A DNA stretch of 64,000 bases from Gilliamella sp. wkB308 (GCF_001690185.1 NZ_LZGN01000037.1:1-64000), one strand, 5' to 3'; positions 47,283 to 57,888 are shown, counted from the stretch's first letter. Numbers and translations are program-made. The notes: generated from the letters alone by a model not told the origin.

Positions 47283-48314
47283 ATGATTCACAACTCATTA
47301 GGCTTTCCAATTGAAACGGTCATCGTTTTTATTGTATTAGCATTAACAGCTATTATTATCGATTTATATGCGCATCATAACGATAAACCCATAAATTTAA
47401 AAAATGCTGTTAAATGGTCACTATTTTGGATTGCTGTAGCGTTAGGATTTACGCTCTATCTATATCTTCATCATGGTAGTGCAATAGCAAGCTTATTTAT
47501 CACTGGTTATGTACTTGAAAAGGCTCTCTCTGTTGATAATTTATTTGTAATTATGGCTATCTTTTCATGGTTTTCTGTACCTGAAAATTATCGTCATCGC
47601 TTGCTTTATTGGGGGGTAATAGGCGCCATAATATTCCGTGCTATTTTTGTTATCATTGGCACGGGTTTATTAGCTTTAGGGCCTTGGATGGAACTCGTTT
47701 TTTCCGTTATTGTTGCTTTTACGGGTTTTATGATGTTAAAAAATCAAGGTGAAAATGAAGAAATAAAAGATTATTCAAACCATTTCGCTTATCGAATAGC
47801 AAAACGTATTTTCCCCGCTTATCCTAAAATTGTCGGGCATCACTTTTTATTAACCTCAAAACAGTTAGATCAAGAACTTGCAAAACCTGAAAACAGTGAC
47901 TTAATTGGCAAATTACCTAAAAGAGCTTTATACGCAACCCCGCTTTTTTTATGTATTACTGTAATTGAACTTAGCGATGTGATGTTTGCCTTTGATTCTG
48001 TCCCTGCTGTCATCGCCGTTAGCCAAGAACCACTCATCGTTTATAGCGCCATGATTTTTGCAATTTTAGGTCTTAGAACCATGTATTTTGTTTTAGAAGC
48101 CATGAAACAATACTTAGTTCACTTAGGAAAAGCGGTTATTTGTTTACTGTTTTTTATAGCAATCAAATTAGCATTAAATGCAAGTAACCATTTATTTGGG
48201 CATGGCATTGATATTAGTCCTATAACAAGCCTTTATATCGTATTAGGCATATTAGCAATCGGTATTATTGCCAGTATCATTTGGCCTGAAAAAGATCACC
48301 ATAAAGCAAATTAA
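47283..48314 (+). CDS. alx: TerC/Alx family membrane protein
   Basis: A 343-residue protein with eight to nine membrane segments. The TerC signature acidic sites are in EKALSVDNLFVIMAIFSWF and VIELSDVMFAFDSVPAVIAV. It is similar to E. coli Alx (321), a Mn(II) exporter that is induced by alkali. In E. coli Alx is controlled by a yybP-ykoY riboswitch in its leader; I do not recognise such a motif in the 170-base region here. Hairpin after the gene. Confidence 0.92.
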   Translation: MIHNSLGFPIETVIVFIVLALTAIIIDLYAHHNDKPINLKNAVKWSLFWIAVALGFTLYLYLHHGSAIASLFITGYVLEKALSVDNLFVIMAIFSWFSVPENYRHRLLYWGVIGAIIFRAIFVIIGTGLLALGPWMELVFSVIVAFTGFMMLKNQGENEEIKDYSNHFAYRIAKRIFPAYPKIVGHHFLLTSKQLDQELAKPENSDLIGKLPKRALYATPLFLCITVIELSDVMFAFDSVPAVIAVSQEPLIVYSAMIFAILGLRTMYFVLEAMKQYLVHLGKAVICLLFFIAIKLALNASNHLFGHGIDISPITSLYIVLGILAIGIIASIIWPEKDHHKAN

Positions 48315-48323
48315 TCTTCAGAC

Positions 48324-48350
48324 AATGAGTAGGAATTCATCCTACTCATT
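48324..48350. terminator. Bidirectional hairpin between alx and cycA
   Basis: A perfect 11-bp stem AATGAGTAGGA/TCCTACTCATT with a 5-base loop, between convergent genes; AT-rich but not T-rich flanks. Confidence 0.65.
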
Positions 48351-48360
48351 ATCTTAATAA

Positions 48361-49737
48361 TTATTGACGTCTTAGCGAACGTATGAAATAGCTTATCCCT
48401 AAAATCACAAACCAAATTGGTGTCGCAATCAATGCTTGACGAGTATCTTTTTCAAAAGTAAGTAGGACGATAACAAATATAAAAAACATCAAGCTAACCA
48501 AGCACATCACATTACCACCTGGCATCTTAAATTGAGATTGTTCGTGCAAATTCACTTTTTTTCGTCGATAAGCCATATACGATATCAAAATCATCGACCA
48601 AATAAACATAAATAATATGGCGGAAATCGTCGTTACTATGGTGAAAGCTTCCATCACATTAGGAACTAAATAAATTAGAACTACACCACCAAACAGACAA
48701 GTACATGAAAAGAGCAAACCATTGGCAGGAACTGAACGACGTGATAATTTTCCAAAAGGCTCTGGTGCATCTTGCTTTTTAGCCAAACCAAATAACATTC
48801 GGCTGGTAGAATAGATACCACTATTAGCCGACGAAGCAGCCGATGTTAATACCACAAAATTAATAATGCTTGCTGCCGCCGGTAAACCTATTAGGGTGAA
48901 TAATTCAACAAATGGACTCTTATTTGGTGAAATAAATGACCATGGTGTCACACTCATAATGATAATTAATGCAAACACGTAAAAGAAGATAATACGTGCG
49001 GGCACAGAATTAATGGCACGCGGTAAATTTTTATTCGGATCAACTGTTTCAGCGGCGGTAGTACCAACCAGTTCAATTCCCACAAAAGCAAAAATAGCTA
49101 TCTGAAAACCGGCAAAGAATCCCATAAAACCATGAGGAAAAAATCCACCATAATCCCAAAGATTCGAAAATGCAGCTGTAGTATTCGTTTGGTCTGAGTG
49201 GTATGCAGTGAAAATTAATCCTAATCCAATACCAATCAAAGCTAAAATCGCAATAATTTTAATCATTGAAAACCAAAATTCGGTTTCGCCAAACATTTTT
49301 ACTGTTAATAAATTAAGTGTTAACAGTAAAACGACAGTTAATAACATCGGGATCCAAGATTGCAAATCAGGAAACCAATGCTGTGCATAACCAGCAATAG
49401 CAACCACATCAGCAATACCTGTTACCACCCAACAAAACCAATAAGTCCAACCAGTAAAAAATCCTGCCCAAGGGCCTAATAGATCATTGGCAAAATCACT
49501 AAACGATTTATATTTCAAGTTTGAAAGCAAGATTTCACCCATTGCTCGCATAACAAAAAATAAGATAAAACCAATAATCATGTAAACAAAGATGATAGAA
49601 GGTCCAGCAAGGCTAATTGTTTTTCCTGAACCCATAAATAAGCCTGTACCGATTGCACCACTAATTGCAATCAACTGGATATGCCGATTAGAAAGATTTC
49701 GTTTTAGGTCATTGTTTGAGGATGTATTGCTCATCAC
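48361..49737 (-). CDS. cycA: D-serine/D-alanine/glycine permease CycA
   Basis: A 458-residue amino acid/proton symporter of the AAT family with 12 membrane segments. It is very close to E. coli CycA: LIAISGAIGTGLFMGSGKTI, FTGWTYWFCWVVTG, FAFVGIELVGTTAAET, SAASSANSGIYSTSRM. CycA takes up glycine, D-serine, D-alanine and D-cycloserine. The gene is divergent from mltA. Length is slightly shorter than E. coli (470) because of shorter N- and C-termini. Confidence 0.94.
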   Translation of the reverse strand: MMSNTSSNNDLKRNLSNRHIQLIAISGAIGTGLFMGSGKTISLAGPSIIFVYMIIGFILFFVMRAMGEILLSNLKYKSFSDFANDLLGPWAGFFTGWTYWFCWVVTGIADVVAIAGYAQHWFPDLQSWIPMLLTVVLLLTLNLLTVKMFGETEFWFSMIKIIAILALIGIGLGLIFTAYHSDQTNTTAAFSNLWDYGGFFPHGFMGFFAGFQIAIFAFVGIELVGTTAAETVDPNKNLPRAINSVPARIIFFYVFALIIIMSVTPWSFISPNKSPFVELFTLIGLPAAASIINFVVLTSAASSANSGIYSTSRMLFGLAKKQDAPEPFGKLSRRSVPANGLLFSCTCLFGGVVLIYLVPNVMEAFTIVTTISAILFMFIWSMILISYMAYRRKKVNLHEQSQFKMPGGNVMCLVSLMFFIFVIVLLTFEKDTRQALIATPIWFVILGISYFIRSLRRQ

Positions 49738-49926
49738 TATTATTACCTTTTATTCCGTAATTTTCGATTTTTTTGAGGAATATAGGACTATAAATTCAAT
49801 ATTGCTAAATCGCAAGCTGATTTTTTATGAAAACTTTTTATTGTCAGTGAATAATTATGAGTAGTTTCTTATAATATAATTGTGTAGCATATTCAATACC
49901 GTTTATTATTGATAATAACTAACAAG

Positions 49927-51006
49927 ATGAAAAAAAAACAAAATCATTATCTTTTCATTGTTTTTATTGCCTTTTTTACTCTTTCGCTATTAACCAGTTG
50001 CCAAGATAAACCCATTCAACAGGGTCAACAATATTTGGACGGGCGATTACCTTTATCACTTAATATCAGCTATCCAAATTTAGATACACCTGTAAACATC
50101 ACAGACTACATTATGCAGGTGGAACAAATAAAAACCGCATCGCCCGCTTTGTACAAACAAAATGAACATATTTATAAAGCTGTTGATGATTGGATTAATG
50201 GCTTACTTGCTTCTAATGAATTTCACAAAGTAGGATTAAATAGTTATGAAATGTCTGGTCAAGATGGATTTGGAAACGTGCACTTAACTGGTTATTATAC
50301 CCCGATTATTAAAGCCAGACATAAACCTACGAAAGAATTTAAATATCCTATTTATAAAATGCCGGTTAACCATAAAGGTCAATTACCAAGTCGTCAACAG
50401 ATTTACAAAGGCGCTTTAGCTGGCAAAGGACTTGAAATTGCTTATGGTAATTCATTAATTGAAAACTTCATTATGGAAGTACAAGGTAGTGCCTATATTG
50501 ATTTTGAAGATGGTGAACCTTTGGTCTTTTTCAGCTATGGCGGTAAAAATGGACATGGCTATTCCAGCATTGGAAGAATTTTAATTGAACAAGGTGAAAT
50601 TGAAAAAGAAAAGATATCACTACAAGCAATCAGAGATTGGGCAACAACCAAAACTGAAAAACAGCTCAAAACTTTACTAACTGAAAACCGATCCTTTGTC
50701 TTTTTTAAACCCCGATACAATGCTGATGTCAAAGGAGCAGCGGCTGTACCTTTGGTTGCTAATGCATCGGTAGCATCAGATAAGTTACTTGTTCCTCTTG
50801 GTTCGGTAGTGTTAATGGATTTACCATTACTTGATGATGATGGTCAATATAGTGGTAGACGAGAAACTCGTTTAATGGTTGCGCTTGATGTAGGAGGCGC
50901 TATAAAAGGCCATCATTTTGACCTTTATCTTGGCGTTGGAAATGACGCAGGTAAACTAGCTGGATACTACAATCATTATGGTCGGGCATGGGTAATTAAA
51001 CCTTAA
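49927..51006 (+). CDS. mltA: Membrane-bound lytic transglycosylase A
   Basis: A 359-residue lipoprotein from ATG 49927 (a TTG six codons upstream gives no better ribosome site). The lipobox is LLTSC after a hydrophobic signal. The MltA domain holds VHLTGYYTPIIKARHKPT and the catalytic Asp in MVALDVGGAIKGHHFDLYLG. It cleaves glycan strands of peptidoglycan to 1,6-anhydro products at the outer membrane. Length is close to E. coli MltA (365). It stands alone before dcd-asmA. Confidence 0.95.
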   Translation: MKKKQNHYLFIVFIAFFTLSLLTSCQDKPIQQGQQYLDGRLPLSLNISYPNLDTPVNITDYIMQVEQIKTASPALYKQNEHIYKAVDDWINGLLASNEFHKVGLNSYEMSGQDGFGNVHLTGYYTPIIKARHKPTKEFKYPIYKMPVNHKGQLPSRQQIYKGALAGKGLEIAYGNSLIENFIMEVQGSAYIDFEDGEPLVFFSYGGKNGHGYSSIGRILIEQGEIEKEKISLQAIRDWATTKTEKQLKTLLTENRSFVFFKPRYNADVKGAAAVPLVANASVASDKLLVPLGSVVLMDLPLLDDDGQYSGRRETRLMVALDVGGAIKGHHFDLYLGVGNDAGKLAGYYNHYGRAWVIKP

Positions 51007-51076
51007 TTTACGAACATCGACGGCATAACAAGAAACTGCTAAAATAGCAGGATAGAGGCTCAATTAAGGATAACTC

Positions 51077-51658
51077 ATGAGATTATGCGATCGAGATATT
51101 GAAGCATATTTACAAAACGGTAAATTAAAAATAACCCCTCAACCTGCACCAAGTTCAATAAATGGCGCAACAGTTGATGTCAGGTTAGGTAATCAATTTC
51201 GGACTTTCCGAGAACATACAACTCCCTATATCGATTTAAGTGGACCCAAAGAAGAAGTTTCCGCAGTATTAGAACGTGTAATGAGTGATGAAATAGTACT
51301 ATCAGAAGGTCATGTTTTTTACCTTCATCCAGGAGAACTTGCATTAGCCGTTACACTTGAATCTGTGACGATTCCTGATGATTTAGTTGGCTGGCTTGAT
51401 GGACGTTCTTCATTAGCCAGACTTGGTCTTATGGTGCATGTAACTGCCCATCGTATTGATCCAGGTTGGCAAGGACAAATTGTCTTAGAGTTTTTTAATT
51501 CTGGAAAAATCCCATTAGCACTTAGACCTGGGATGACTATCGGAGCCCTAAGTTTTGAGACTTTAACAGGGCGAGCGGCGAGACCTTACAATCGTCGACA
51601 AGATGCAAAATATAAAGACCAACATGGCGCTGTAGCCAGTCGTATTGATAAAGACTAA
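51077..51658 (+). CDS. dcd: dCTP deaminase
   Basis: A 193-residue homotrimeric enzyme that converts dCTP to dUTP, the main source of dUMP for thymidylate. The active-site segment has [27 protein letters not shown], with the catalytic Glu in IVLEFFNSG. Length equals that of the E. coli enzyme. asmA follows 33 bases later, the same pair as in E. coli. Confidence 0.97.
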   Translation: MRLCDRDIEAYLQNGKLKITPQPAPSSINGATVDVRLGNQFRTFREHTTPYIDLSGPKEEVSAVLERVMSDEIVLSEGHVFYLHPGELALAVTLESVTIPDDLVGWLDGRSSLARLGLMVHVTAHRIDPGWQGQIVLEFFNSGKIPLALRPGMTIGALSFETLTGRAARPYNRRQDAKYKDQHGAVASRIDKD

Positions 51659-51691
51659 TTCAGCATATAACCTTACTATAGGAACACTAAT

Positions 51692-53584
51692 ATGATAAAA
51701 AAAATATTGGTTACTCTTTTCATTTTAATTCTGATTATCGCTATTGGGATCATTTCACTGATTGTTTTTGTCGATCCTAATAATTTCCGGGGATTTATTT
51801 CTGATAAAGTAAGAGATAAAACAGGTTATGAATTAACTATTGAGGGTGATTTACGTTGGCATATTTGGCCACAAGTCAGTTTATTAACCGATTCGGTAAA
51901 ACTGAATGATGCCGGTGCGCAAAAACCCATTTTGACCGCAGATAATATGCGACTAGATGTTGAACTGCTACCTCTTTTTTCGAAAAAGTTGGTGGTAAAA
52001 AATGTTTTTGTTAAGTCGGCTGTCATCAATATTACCGATGAGAGCAAAGGTGAAATGGCACATAAAAAAAACGCCAACAATATACCTAATAAACCTGATG
52101 AAGATAAGCAAAAGAATGAAGAGCAAAGCAAATCAAGTTGGCAATTCACATTGAACAAATTTGAAGTTGCAGATAGCACTTTAGTACTACAACAAAAAGA
52201 TACGCTAATCAATTTTAGGAACATTAACTTAACGGTTGAACAAAAAGCGGATAAAAATCTCAATGTTGATTTCAAAGGAAATGTTGACAAAAATCAACAG
52301 GATTTATTCTATGTTGCAAATGCCAATATTGATTTAAGCCAATACCCTGAACAAGCGACAATCGATCTGAAAAAATTTGATTATACGTTAACAGGTATCG
52401 GTGTTCCTAGTGGTGAAATAAAAGGTAATTTGAAAACTGTTTTACATTATCAAAAAAATCCACAAAGCGTGAACACTCAAGATCTTATATTATCCGTTAA
52501 TGATAATACATTTACAGGCAATGTTAGTCTCAATTTAGCTAACAAGCCATATTTAGCGTTAGATCTCAATTCTGATAAATTAAATTTAGATCCGTTTATT
52601 GCAACCAAAGAAAAGCCTAGTGATAATGAAAGTAGCCCATCACAGCAAACGACACCTGTTGTATCAACAGTTCAAAAAACTCATAATGAACTTGATTTCC
52701 TAAATAGTTTCAATGCGAAAGCTAAGTTGAATATTAAGCAAATCGTCGCGAATCAAATAACACTTGATAATGTGCATGCAGATATCAGTAATAATGATGG
52801 TATAGCAACGTTTAATAATCTGAATTTTGATTTTGCTAAAGGGCATATTACGGCAAATGGTTTTGCCAGCGGCAAACAAAAAAATGCATTAATTAAGCTG
52901 AACAGTAAAATCAGTAACATCGATTTAAACGAATTCTTCAATCAAATCAATACACCAAATGATTTAGTAGGCGTATTTAATGCAAACGGAGAATTAGAAG
53001 CAAGCACCATATCCACAGCTAACTTGCTATCAAGTTTACGAGGAAACGTTGCTATCAACATAGCTAATGCCAGATTGGATAATATTAATATTCAAAATAT
53101 CATTCAAAACGCGGCAGCAAAATATAGTAAAGATGTGCTGACAACCGAAAATCAACAAAAATACACCGAGTTTCATCAAATTTCTGCTAATGGGAATATA
53201 AATAATGGTAATTTGGATGTCACGACATTAACCGCGAATTCAGAAACATTAGATATTATAAATGGTTCGGGAAGAGTAGGACTAGTTCAAAAAGACCTCG
53301 ATATCAATTTAAATGTCAAGATGTTAGGTGGTTGGAATGGAAAAAGTGAAACCATTGCCAAATTACAACAATTAACGATTCCACTACGAATTTATGGTGA
53401 ATTTACAAAACTTCATTATCAAATTGATATTAGCCAAGTTTTTAAAGATGTTCTTAATGATAAACTACAACAAGGATTAGATAAACTTCGAGAAAAACTC
53501 GAAAATCGAAATTCAAAAGATGATTCTAAATCAAAATCGAAGCAAAAAGCGGCGGATATCTTAGGTCAGTTATTCAAAAAATAG
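51692..53584 (+). CDS. asmA: AsmA family inner-membrane-anchored protein
   Basis: A 630-residue protein (E. coli AsmA 617). One N-terminal membrane anchor (about 5-28), then FVDPNNFRGFISDKVRDKTG, the typical AsmA N-terminus, followed by long beta-groove-like repeats and the conserved C-terminal domain (NGSGRVGLVQKDLDINLNVKM). AsmA-like proteins form bridge-like lipid-transfer conduits or affect outer membrane assembly. The last 40 residues are Lys/Ser rich. The partner is the dcd gene in the same operon. Confidence 0.93.
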   Translation: MIKKILVTLFILILIIAIGIISLIVFVDPNNFRGFISDKVRDKTGYELTIEGDLRWHIWPQVSLLTDSVKLNDAGAQKPILTADNMRLDVELLPLFSKKLVVKNVFVKSAVINITDESKGEMAHKKNANNIPNKPDEDKQKNEEQSKSSWQFTLNKFEVADSTLVLQQKDTLINFRNINLTVEQKADKNLNVDFKGNVDKNQQDLFYVANANIDLSQYPEQATIDLKKFDYTLTGIGVPSGEIKGNLKTVLHYQKNPQSVNTQDLILSVNDNTFTGNVSLNLANKPYLALDLNSDKLNLDPFIATKEKPSDNESSPSQQTTPVVSTVQKTHNELDFLNSFNAKAKLNIKQIVANQITLDNVHADISNNDGIATFNNLNFDFAKGHITANGFASGKQKNALIKLNSKISNIDLNEFFNQINTPNDLVGVFNANGELEASTISTANLLSSLRGNVAINIANARLDNINIQNIIQNAAAKYSKDVLTTENQQKYTEFHQISANGNINNGNLDVTTLTANSETLDIINGSGRVGLVQKDLDINLNVKMLGGWNGKSETIAKLQQLTIPLRIYGEFTKLHYQIDISQVFKDVLNDKLQQGLDKLREKLENRNSKDDSKSKSKQKAADILGQLFKK

Positions 53585-53637
53585 TGCTTAATCTGCACGT
53601 TAAATTGATTGTTATGACTACTATCAATGATGTTAAT

Positions 53638-53665
53638 AAAAAAGGTGAGATTAACTCACCTTTTT
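53638..53665. terminator. Bidirectional intrinsic terminator between asmA and hslU
   Basis: A stem AAAGGTGAG/CTCACCTTT with loop ATTAA, with A run before and T run after, so it works in both directions. Confidence 0.9.
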
Positions 53666-53687
53666 TTATTCGATAAAGACCATTTAT

Positions 53688-55016
53688 TTATAGAATAAAT
53701 TTACTTAAATCTTCATCCGCAACCAGTTTATCTAAGTGATCGCCTACATATTTAGCATCAATAGTAATAGTTTGACCACCTAATTCACTTGCATCAAACG
53801 AGACTTCTTCCATTAATCGTTCTAACACTGTATGCAAACGACGAGCACCAATATTTTCATTTTGTTCATTCACCTGCCAAGCAGATTCAGCTATTTTACG
53901 GATACCATCAGACGTAAATTCGATATTAACACCCTCTGTTGCCATTAATGCTTTGTATTGTACTGTAAGCGAGGCATTTGGCTCAGTTAAAATTCGCTCA
54001 AAATCTTCAGTTGTTAACGCCTGTAATTCAACCCTTATAGGTAAACGCCCTTGAAGTTCAGGGATTAAATCAGATGGATTAGCGGTTTGGAAAGCACCCG
54101 AAGCAATAAATAGAATATGGTCGGTTTTTACTGCACCATGTTTAGTTGAAACAGTACATCCCTCAACAAGTGGTAATAGATCACGCTGTACACCTTCACG
54201 TGAAACATCAGGGCCCGACGAATTACCTCGTTTACAGACTTTATCAATTTCATCAATAAATACGATGCCATTTTGTTCCACAGCTTCGATAGCTTCATGT
54301 TTAAGATCGTCAGGGTTAACCAATTTAGCAGCTTCTTCTTCAATCAACTGTTTAAATGCATCCTTAATTTTCATCTTACGTGGTTTGGTTTTTTGTCCAC
54401 CGAGATTTTGAAACATTGATTGTAATTGATTCGTCATCTCTTCCATACCCGGAGGAGCCATAATTTCGACGCCAATATTAACGCCAGCAACTTCAATCTC
54501 TATCTCTTTATCGTCAAGCGCACCTTCACGTAATTTTTTTCGAAATGCTTGTCTTGCTGTAGAGTCATTGTTGTTTTCAACTTGACCCCAGCCATCTTTA
54601 GCCGGAGGGACAAGTACATCTAAAATCCGTTCTTCAGCCAGTTCTTCAGCACGATTACGATTTCTTTCCATCGCTTCTTGTCGAATCATTTTTACCGCTG
54701 AATCCGTCAAATCTCGAATAATAGAATCGACTTCTTTACCAACATAACCCACTTCAGTAAATTTCGTCGCTTCAACTTTAATAAAAGGTGCATGAGCTAA
54801 TTTCGCTAAGCGCCTTGCAATTTCTGTTTTACCAACACCAGTTGGCCCAATCATTAATATATTTTTTGGCGTGACTTCGTGACGAAGTGCTTCATCTAGT
54901 TGCATACGACGCCAACGATTACGTAACGCAATTGCAACGGAACGTTTAGCTTTATCTTGTCCAATAATATGTTGGTTTAGTTCGCTTACAATTTCGCGAG
55001 GAGTCATTTCAGACAT
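53688..55016 (-). CDS. hslU: ATP-dependent protease ATPase subunit HslU
   Basis: A 442-residue AAA+ unfoldase (E. coli 443) that pairs with HslV. Walker A is [15 protein letters not shown]; Walker B is [15 protein letters not shown]; the pore motif is [10 protein letters not shown], and the sensor region is [12 protein letters not shown]. An intermediate domain of about 100-240 is complete. It ends LSKFIL, which inserts into HslV as in E. coli. The gene follows hslV by 26 bases on the minus strand and ends near a bidirectional terminator. Confidence 0.98.
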   Translation of the reverse strand: MSEMTPREIVSELNQHIIGQDKAKRSVAIALRNRWRRMQLDEALRHEVTPKNILMIGPTGVGKTEIARRLAKLAHAPFIKVEATKFTEVGYVGKEVDSIIRDLTDSAVKMIRQEAMERNRNRAEELAEERILDVLVPPAKDGWGQVENNNDSTARQAFRKKLREGALDDKEIEIEVAGVNIGVEIMAPPGMEEMTNQLQSMFQNLGGQKTKPRKMKIKDAFKQLIEEEAAKLVNPDDLKHEAIEAVEQNGIVFIDEIDKVCKRGNSSGPDVSREGVQRDLLPLVEGCTVSTKHGAVKTDHILFIASGAFQTANPSDLIPELQGRLPIRVELQALTTEDFERILTEPNASLTVQYKALMATEGVNIEFTSDGIRKIAESAWQVNEQNENIGARRLHTVLERLMEEVSFDASELGGQTITIDAKYVGDHLDKLVADEDLSKFIL

Positions 55017-55042
55017 AATATAATTCTCTTAAATCAGTTAAA

Positions 55043-55570
55043 TTAATAATTAAGTTCTTCAATTGTTTGGAAATTATTGGTATACACACAAATATCGCCG
55101 GCAATCGATAATGATTTTTGTACAATATCATGGGCAGATAACGAAGTATTATCCAGCAAAGCTCTTGCCGCAGCTTGAGCATAAGGCCCACCAGAACCAA
55201 TTGCAATTAAATCATCTTCTGGTTGAATTACATCCCCTGTACCAGTAATAATAAGTGAAGCACTTTCATCAGCAACAGCAAGTAACGCTTCTAATTTGCG
55301 TAACATTCTGTCTGTTCGCCAATCTTTCGCTAGTTCAACCGCTGCCTTCGTCAAATGACCTTGATGCATTTCTAATTTACGCTCAAATAATTCAAAAAGT
55401 GTAAAAGCATCAGCAGTACCACCAGCAAAACCTGCAATCACTTTGTTATTATAAAGACGACGAACTTTACGTGCATTTCCTTTCATAATAATACGTTCGC
55501 CTAGTGTGACTTGACCGTCTCCACCGATTACAACTTGCCCTTCTCGACGGACACTGACAATTGTTGTCAT
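55043..55570 (-). CDS. hslV: ATP-dependent protease peptidase subunit HslV
   Basis: A 175-residue proteasome-like threonine protease (E. coli 176). After Met removal the catalytic Thr starts [23 protein letters not shown], and Lys33 equivalent follows in [12 protein letters not shown]. Glycine-rich [15 protein letters not shown] and [15 protein letters not shown] are typical. It degrades misfolded and regulatory proteins with HslU. Heat-shock control is expected, but I could not verify a sigma-32 promoter. Confidence 0.98.
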   Translation of the reverse strand: MTTIVSVRREGQVVIGGDGQVTLGERIIMKGNARKVRRLYNNKVIAGFAGGTADAFTLFELFERKLEMHQGHLTKAAVELAKDWRTDRMLRKLEALLAVADESASLIITGTGDVIQPEDDLIAIGSGGPYAQAAARALLDNTSLSAHDIVQKSLSIAGDICVYTNNFQTIEELNY

Positions 55571-55645
55571 ATTCTGCTCCTTCTCTTACATAAATATCTT
55601 AATTTGGAATGAATAGGTTATATATTGGGATGATAAATTGGTTTT

Positions 55646-55670
55646 CAACATCTTTTATACAAAGATGTTG
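55646..55670. other. Perfect hairpin between tolA and hslV
   Basis: A 10-bp perfect stem CAACATCTTT/AAAGATGTTG with a 5-base loop lies between tolA and hslV. There is no clear T run. It may end the tol transcript or stabilise its 3' end. Confidence 0.5.
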
Positions 55671-55740
55671 TCGATTTATTGAATGAATAGATAATCAAGA
55701 TTCATTTCACATTGTAAAATCAATTGAAAATCCATATTTA

Positions 55741-56763
55741 CTATGGCTCAAAGTTGATTATCATCTTTTTGACTTCAGGATAAAGTATTTGAGAAGGTTC
55801 CGGAATTATGGCTAACAATGTAGCAGCAACGGCTTCACGGCATAATGCATCATCGCCACTTAACACTTTATGATCTAATAATAGACCATCCGGTGCGATT
55901 TGAATTTGTAATTGACAACGCTGTCCAACATAAAGTCGATTTGGATTAATAAATTTATTACTTATCGCGGTTTTAACTAAAAATTTATATTTATCTAATT
56001 CGCCGTTAGAAACACCCTTTCTTGTTGCTGGTGCGCTTGATCCGCCTGTTGTAAGTTCACCTAATAGATCATTAACAGCTTTATCATTTGCTGCCTTTTG
56101 TTGCGCTGCTCGTTTAGCAGCTTCCTTTTTTTCGCGTGCTGCTTTTTCTTCAGCAGCTTTTTTTTCTGCTTCCTGCTTTTCTTGTGCTGCTTTTTCTGCA
56201 GCAGCTCTTTTTTCTGCTTCTAACTTTTCTCGTACTGCTTTTTCTTCAGCGGCTCGCTTTTCAGCTTCTTGCTTTTCTTGTGCTGCTTTTTCTTCAGCGG
56301 CTCGCTTTTCTGCTTCTAACTTTTCTTGTGCTGCTTTTTCTTCGGCGGCTCGCTTTTCAGCTTCTTGCTTTTCTTGTGCTGCTTTTTTCTCAGCCTCAAG
56401 CTGTTCTTGTTTAAGTTTTTCAGCAAGTTTTAAACGTTCTTTTTCTAAATCCTTTAAATACTGTTGCTGTTCTAGCTGCTTTTGCTGCAACAACTGATTC
56501 TGTTTTGTTATTTGCTCATCAACCTGTTGCCTTAATTGCTGTTGATTTTTTTGACTTTGTGATTGCCTATTATATTGTTCAGTCATAATGGATGGATCAA
56601 CCATAATTGCATCAATTGATTGACCATTGACCGTACCATAATTATCACTATCATCTTGTATAGCTTTATAACATAAAAAAATGATCAATAGCACATGAAA
56701 CAAGATTGATAGAATTATTGCTAAACTGAATTTTGAATTTGAATTTTTAGACATTGCTGACAT
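55741..56763 (-). CDS. tolA: Tol-Pal system protein TolA
   Basis: A 340-residue protein with one N-terminal membrane anchor (about 13-32), a long Ala/Lys/Glu/Gln-rich helix (domain II, about 65-230) and a globular C-terminal domain (KYKFLVKTAISNKFINPN to the end). It links the inner-membrane TolQR motor to Pal and TolB in the outer membrane during constriction. Domain II contains six tandem 16-residue repeats. It is followed by hslV rather than tolB. Confidence 0.93.
   Translation of the reverse strand: MSAMSKNSNSKFSLAIILSILFHVLLIIFLCYKAIQDDSDNYGTVNGQSIDAIMVDPSIMTEQYNRQSQSQKNQQQLRQQVDEQITKQNQLLQQKQLEQQQYLKDLEKERLKLAEKLKQEQLEAEKKAAQEKQEAEKRAAEEKAAQEKLEAEKRAAEEKAAQEKQEAEKRAAEEKAVREKLEAEKRAAAEKAAQEKQEAEKKAAEEKAAREKKEAAKRAAQQKAANDKAVNDLLGELTTGGSSAPATRKGVSNGELDKYKFLVKTAISNKFINPNRLYVGQRCQLQIQIAPDGLLLDHKVLSGDDALCREAVAATLLAIIPEPSQILYPEVKKMIINFEP
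56083..56370 (-). repeat. Six tandem 48-bp repeats in tolA
   Basis: Six in-frame copies of a 16-residue unit of the form K-Q/L-EAEKRAAEEKAAQE, from residue 132. The first five units are nearly the same; the last (KKEAAKRAAQQKAAND) has diverged. Copy number may vary between strains. Confidence 0.85.
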
Positions 56764-56784
56764 TTTAATGTGTTTTATTCTAGT

Positions 56785-57204
56785 TTACATTGGTTGTGTC
56801 ATTAAACCAACAGATTTAACACCTGCCGATTGTAATAAGTTTAAAGCTTTTATAATTTCTTCATAAGGTACATTTTTAGCTCCTCCGACTAAAAATACCG
56901 CCTTTTCATTCAATGCTAATAACTGCTTAACTTCGGCAATGATCTGTTCTTGCTGTAAGCTTTCTTGTGGCACACCATCAATTCTAAGTGTATAAACGCC
57001 GATATCTGCCACTTCTAAAATTATGGTTTTATTTTCAGAGGCTGAAACCGTCTTAGATTCAGTTGATTCAGGCAGATCGACTTCAACGCTTTGGCTAATA
57101 ATAGGGGCTGTTGCCATAAAAATAAGTACCAATACTAATAGTACATCGAGCAATGGTACAATGTTAATCTCTGATTTAGTTGAAAAACGTGAACTTCTGC
57201 GCAT
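56785..57204 (-). CDS. tolR: Tol-Pal system protein TolR
   Basis: A 139-residue ExbD/TolR protein with one membrane helix (about 17-36). The critical Asp is in INIVPLLDVLLVLVLIFMATAP. The periplasmic domain with SIEVDLPESTESK and VPYEEIIKALNLLQSAGVKSVGLMTQP follows. It forms the proton channel with TolQ and drives TolA. The gene starts 3 bases after tolQ and ends 21 bases before tolA. Confidence 0.97.
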   Translation of the reverse strand: MRRSSRFSTKSEINIVPLLDVLLVLVLIFMATAPIISQSVEVDLPESTESKTVSASENKTIILEVADIGVYTLRIDGVPQESLQQEQIIAEVKQLLALNEKAVFLVGGAKNVPYEEIIKALNLLQSAGVKSVGLMTQPM

Positions 57205-57207
57205 AGT

Positions 57208-57888
57208 TTATTTCCTGACAGCCACAGCTTGACGCTGTAAAATAGCTGAAAATTCATCAATAAAGTTGAGATAGCTTTGCTCAATACGGCTGACTTTCAA
57301 CGATAAACGATTAAATGCCATAACCGCTGGTATTGCAGCAAATAAACCAATCGCTGTTGCAATTAAAGCTTCAGCTATACCTGGCGCAACAAGTTTTAAT
57401 GTCGCTTGTTTAGCAGCACCAAGAGAAATGAAAGCATGCATGATTCCCCAAACGGTACCAAATAACCCAATATAAGGACTAATAGAACCTACCGTACCTA
57501 AGAAAGGAATATGCTGTTCAAGATTATCAAGTTCACGATTCATAGCAAGGCGCATAGAACGAGATGCACCGTCTAAAGCTGCCTCTGGCATATTTGGATT
57601 GATTTGATATAAACGGGTAAATTCTTTAAAACCTGAATAAAAAATATGTTCTGTGCCTGTAATTTCATCTTTATTTGATTTTGCTTTCTCAAATAAAACA
57701 TTCAACTCGTCAGCAGCCCAAAAACGATTATCAAATTGTTCAATTTGCTTTTTGGCTTGCCTTAACACCTTAGTTCTCTGAAAAATAATCGCCCATGACA
57801 TAATTGAAAACATCAATAATAACAACATAACACATTGCACTAAAAGACCTGCTTGTAAGAACAGATTAACAATATTCAGATTTTCCAC
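57208..57888 (-). CDS. tolQ: Tol-Pal system protein TolQ
   Basis: A 226-residue ExbB/TolQ protein with three membrane segments (about 12-35, 130-155, 165-190). Family segments include [28 protein letters not shown] and [24 protein letters not shown], which line the proton path. It forms a pentamer around two TolR helices. It follows ybgC directly on the minus strand. Confidence 0.98.
   Translation of the reverse strand: MENLNIVNLFLQAGLLVQCVMLLLLMFSIMSWAIIFQRTKVLRQAKKQIEQFDNRFWAADELNVLFEKAKSNKDEITGTEHIFYSGFKEFTRLYQINPNMPEAALDGASRSMRLAMNRELDNLEQHIPFLGTVGSISPYIGLFGTVWGIMHAFISLGAAKQATLKLVAPGIAEALIATAIGLFAAIPAVMAFNRLSLKVSRIEQSYLNFIDEFSAILQRQAVAVRK

Noticed and set aside
56136-56414. Plus-strand Leu/Phe-rich frame
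   Set aside because: It is the antisense of the Lys/Glu/Ala repeats of tolA, so its open frame and low complexity are explained.
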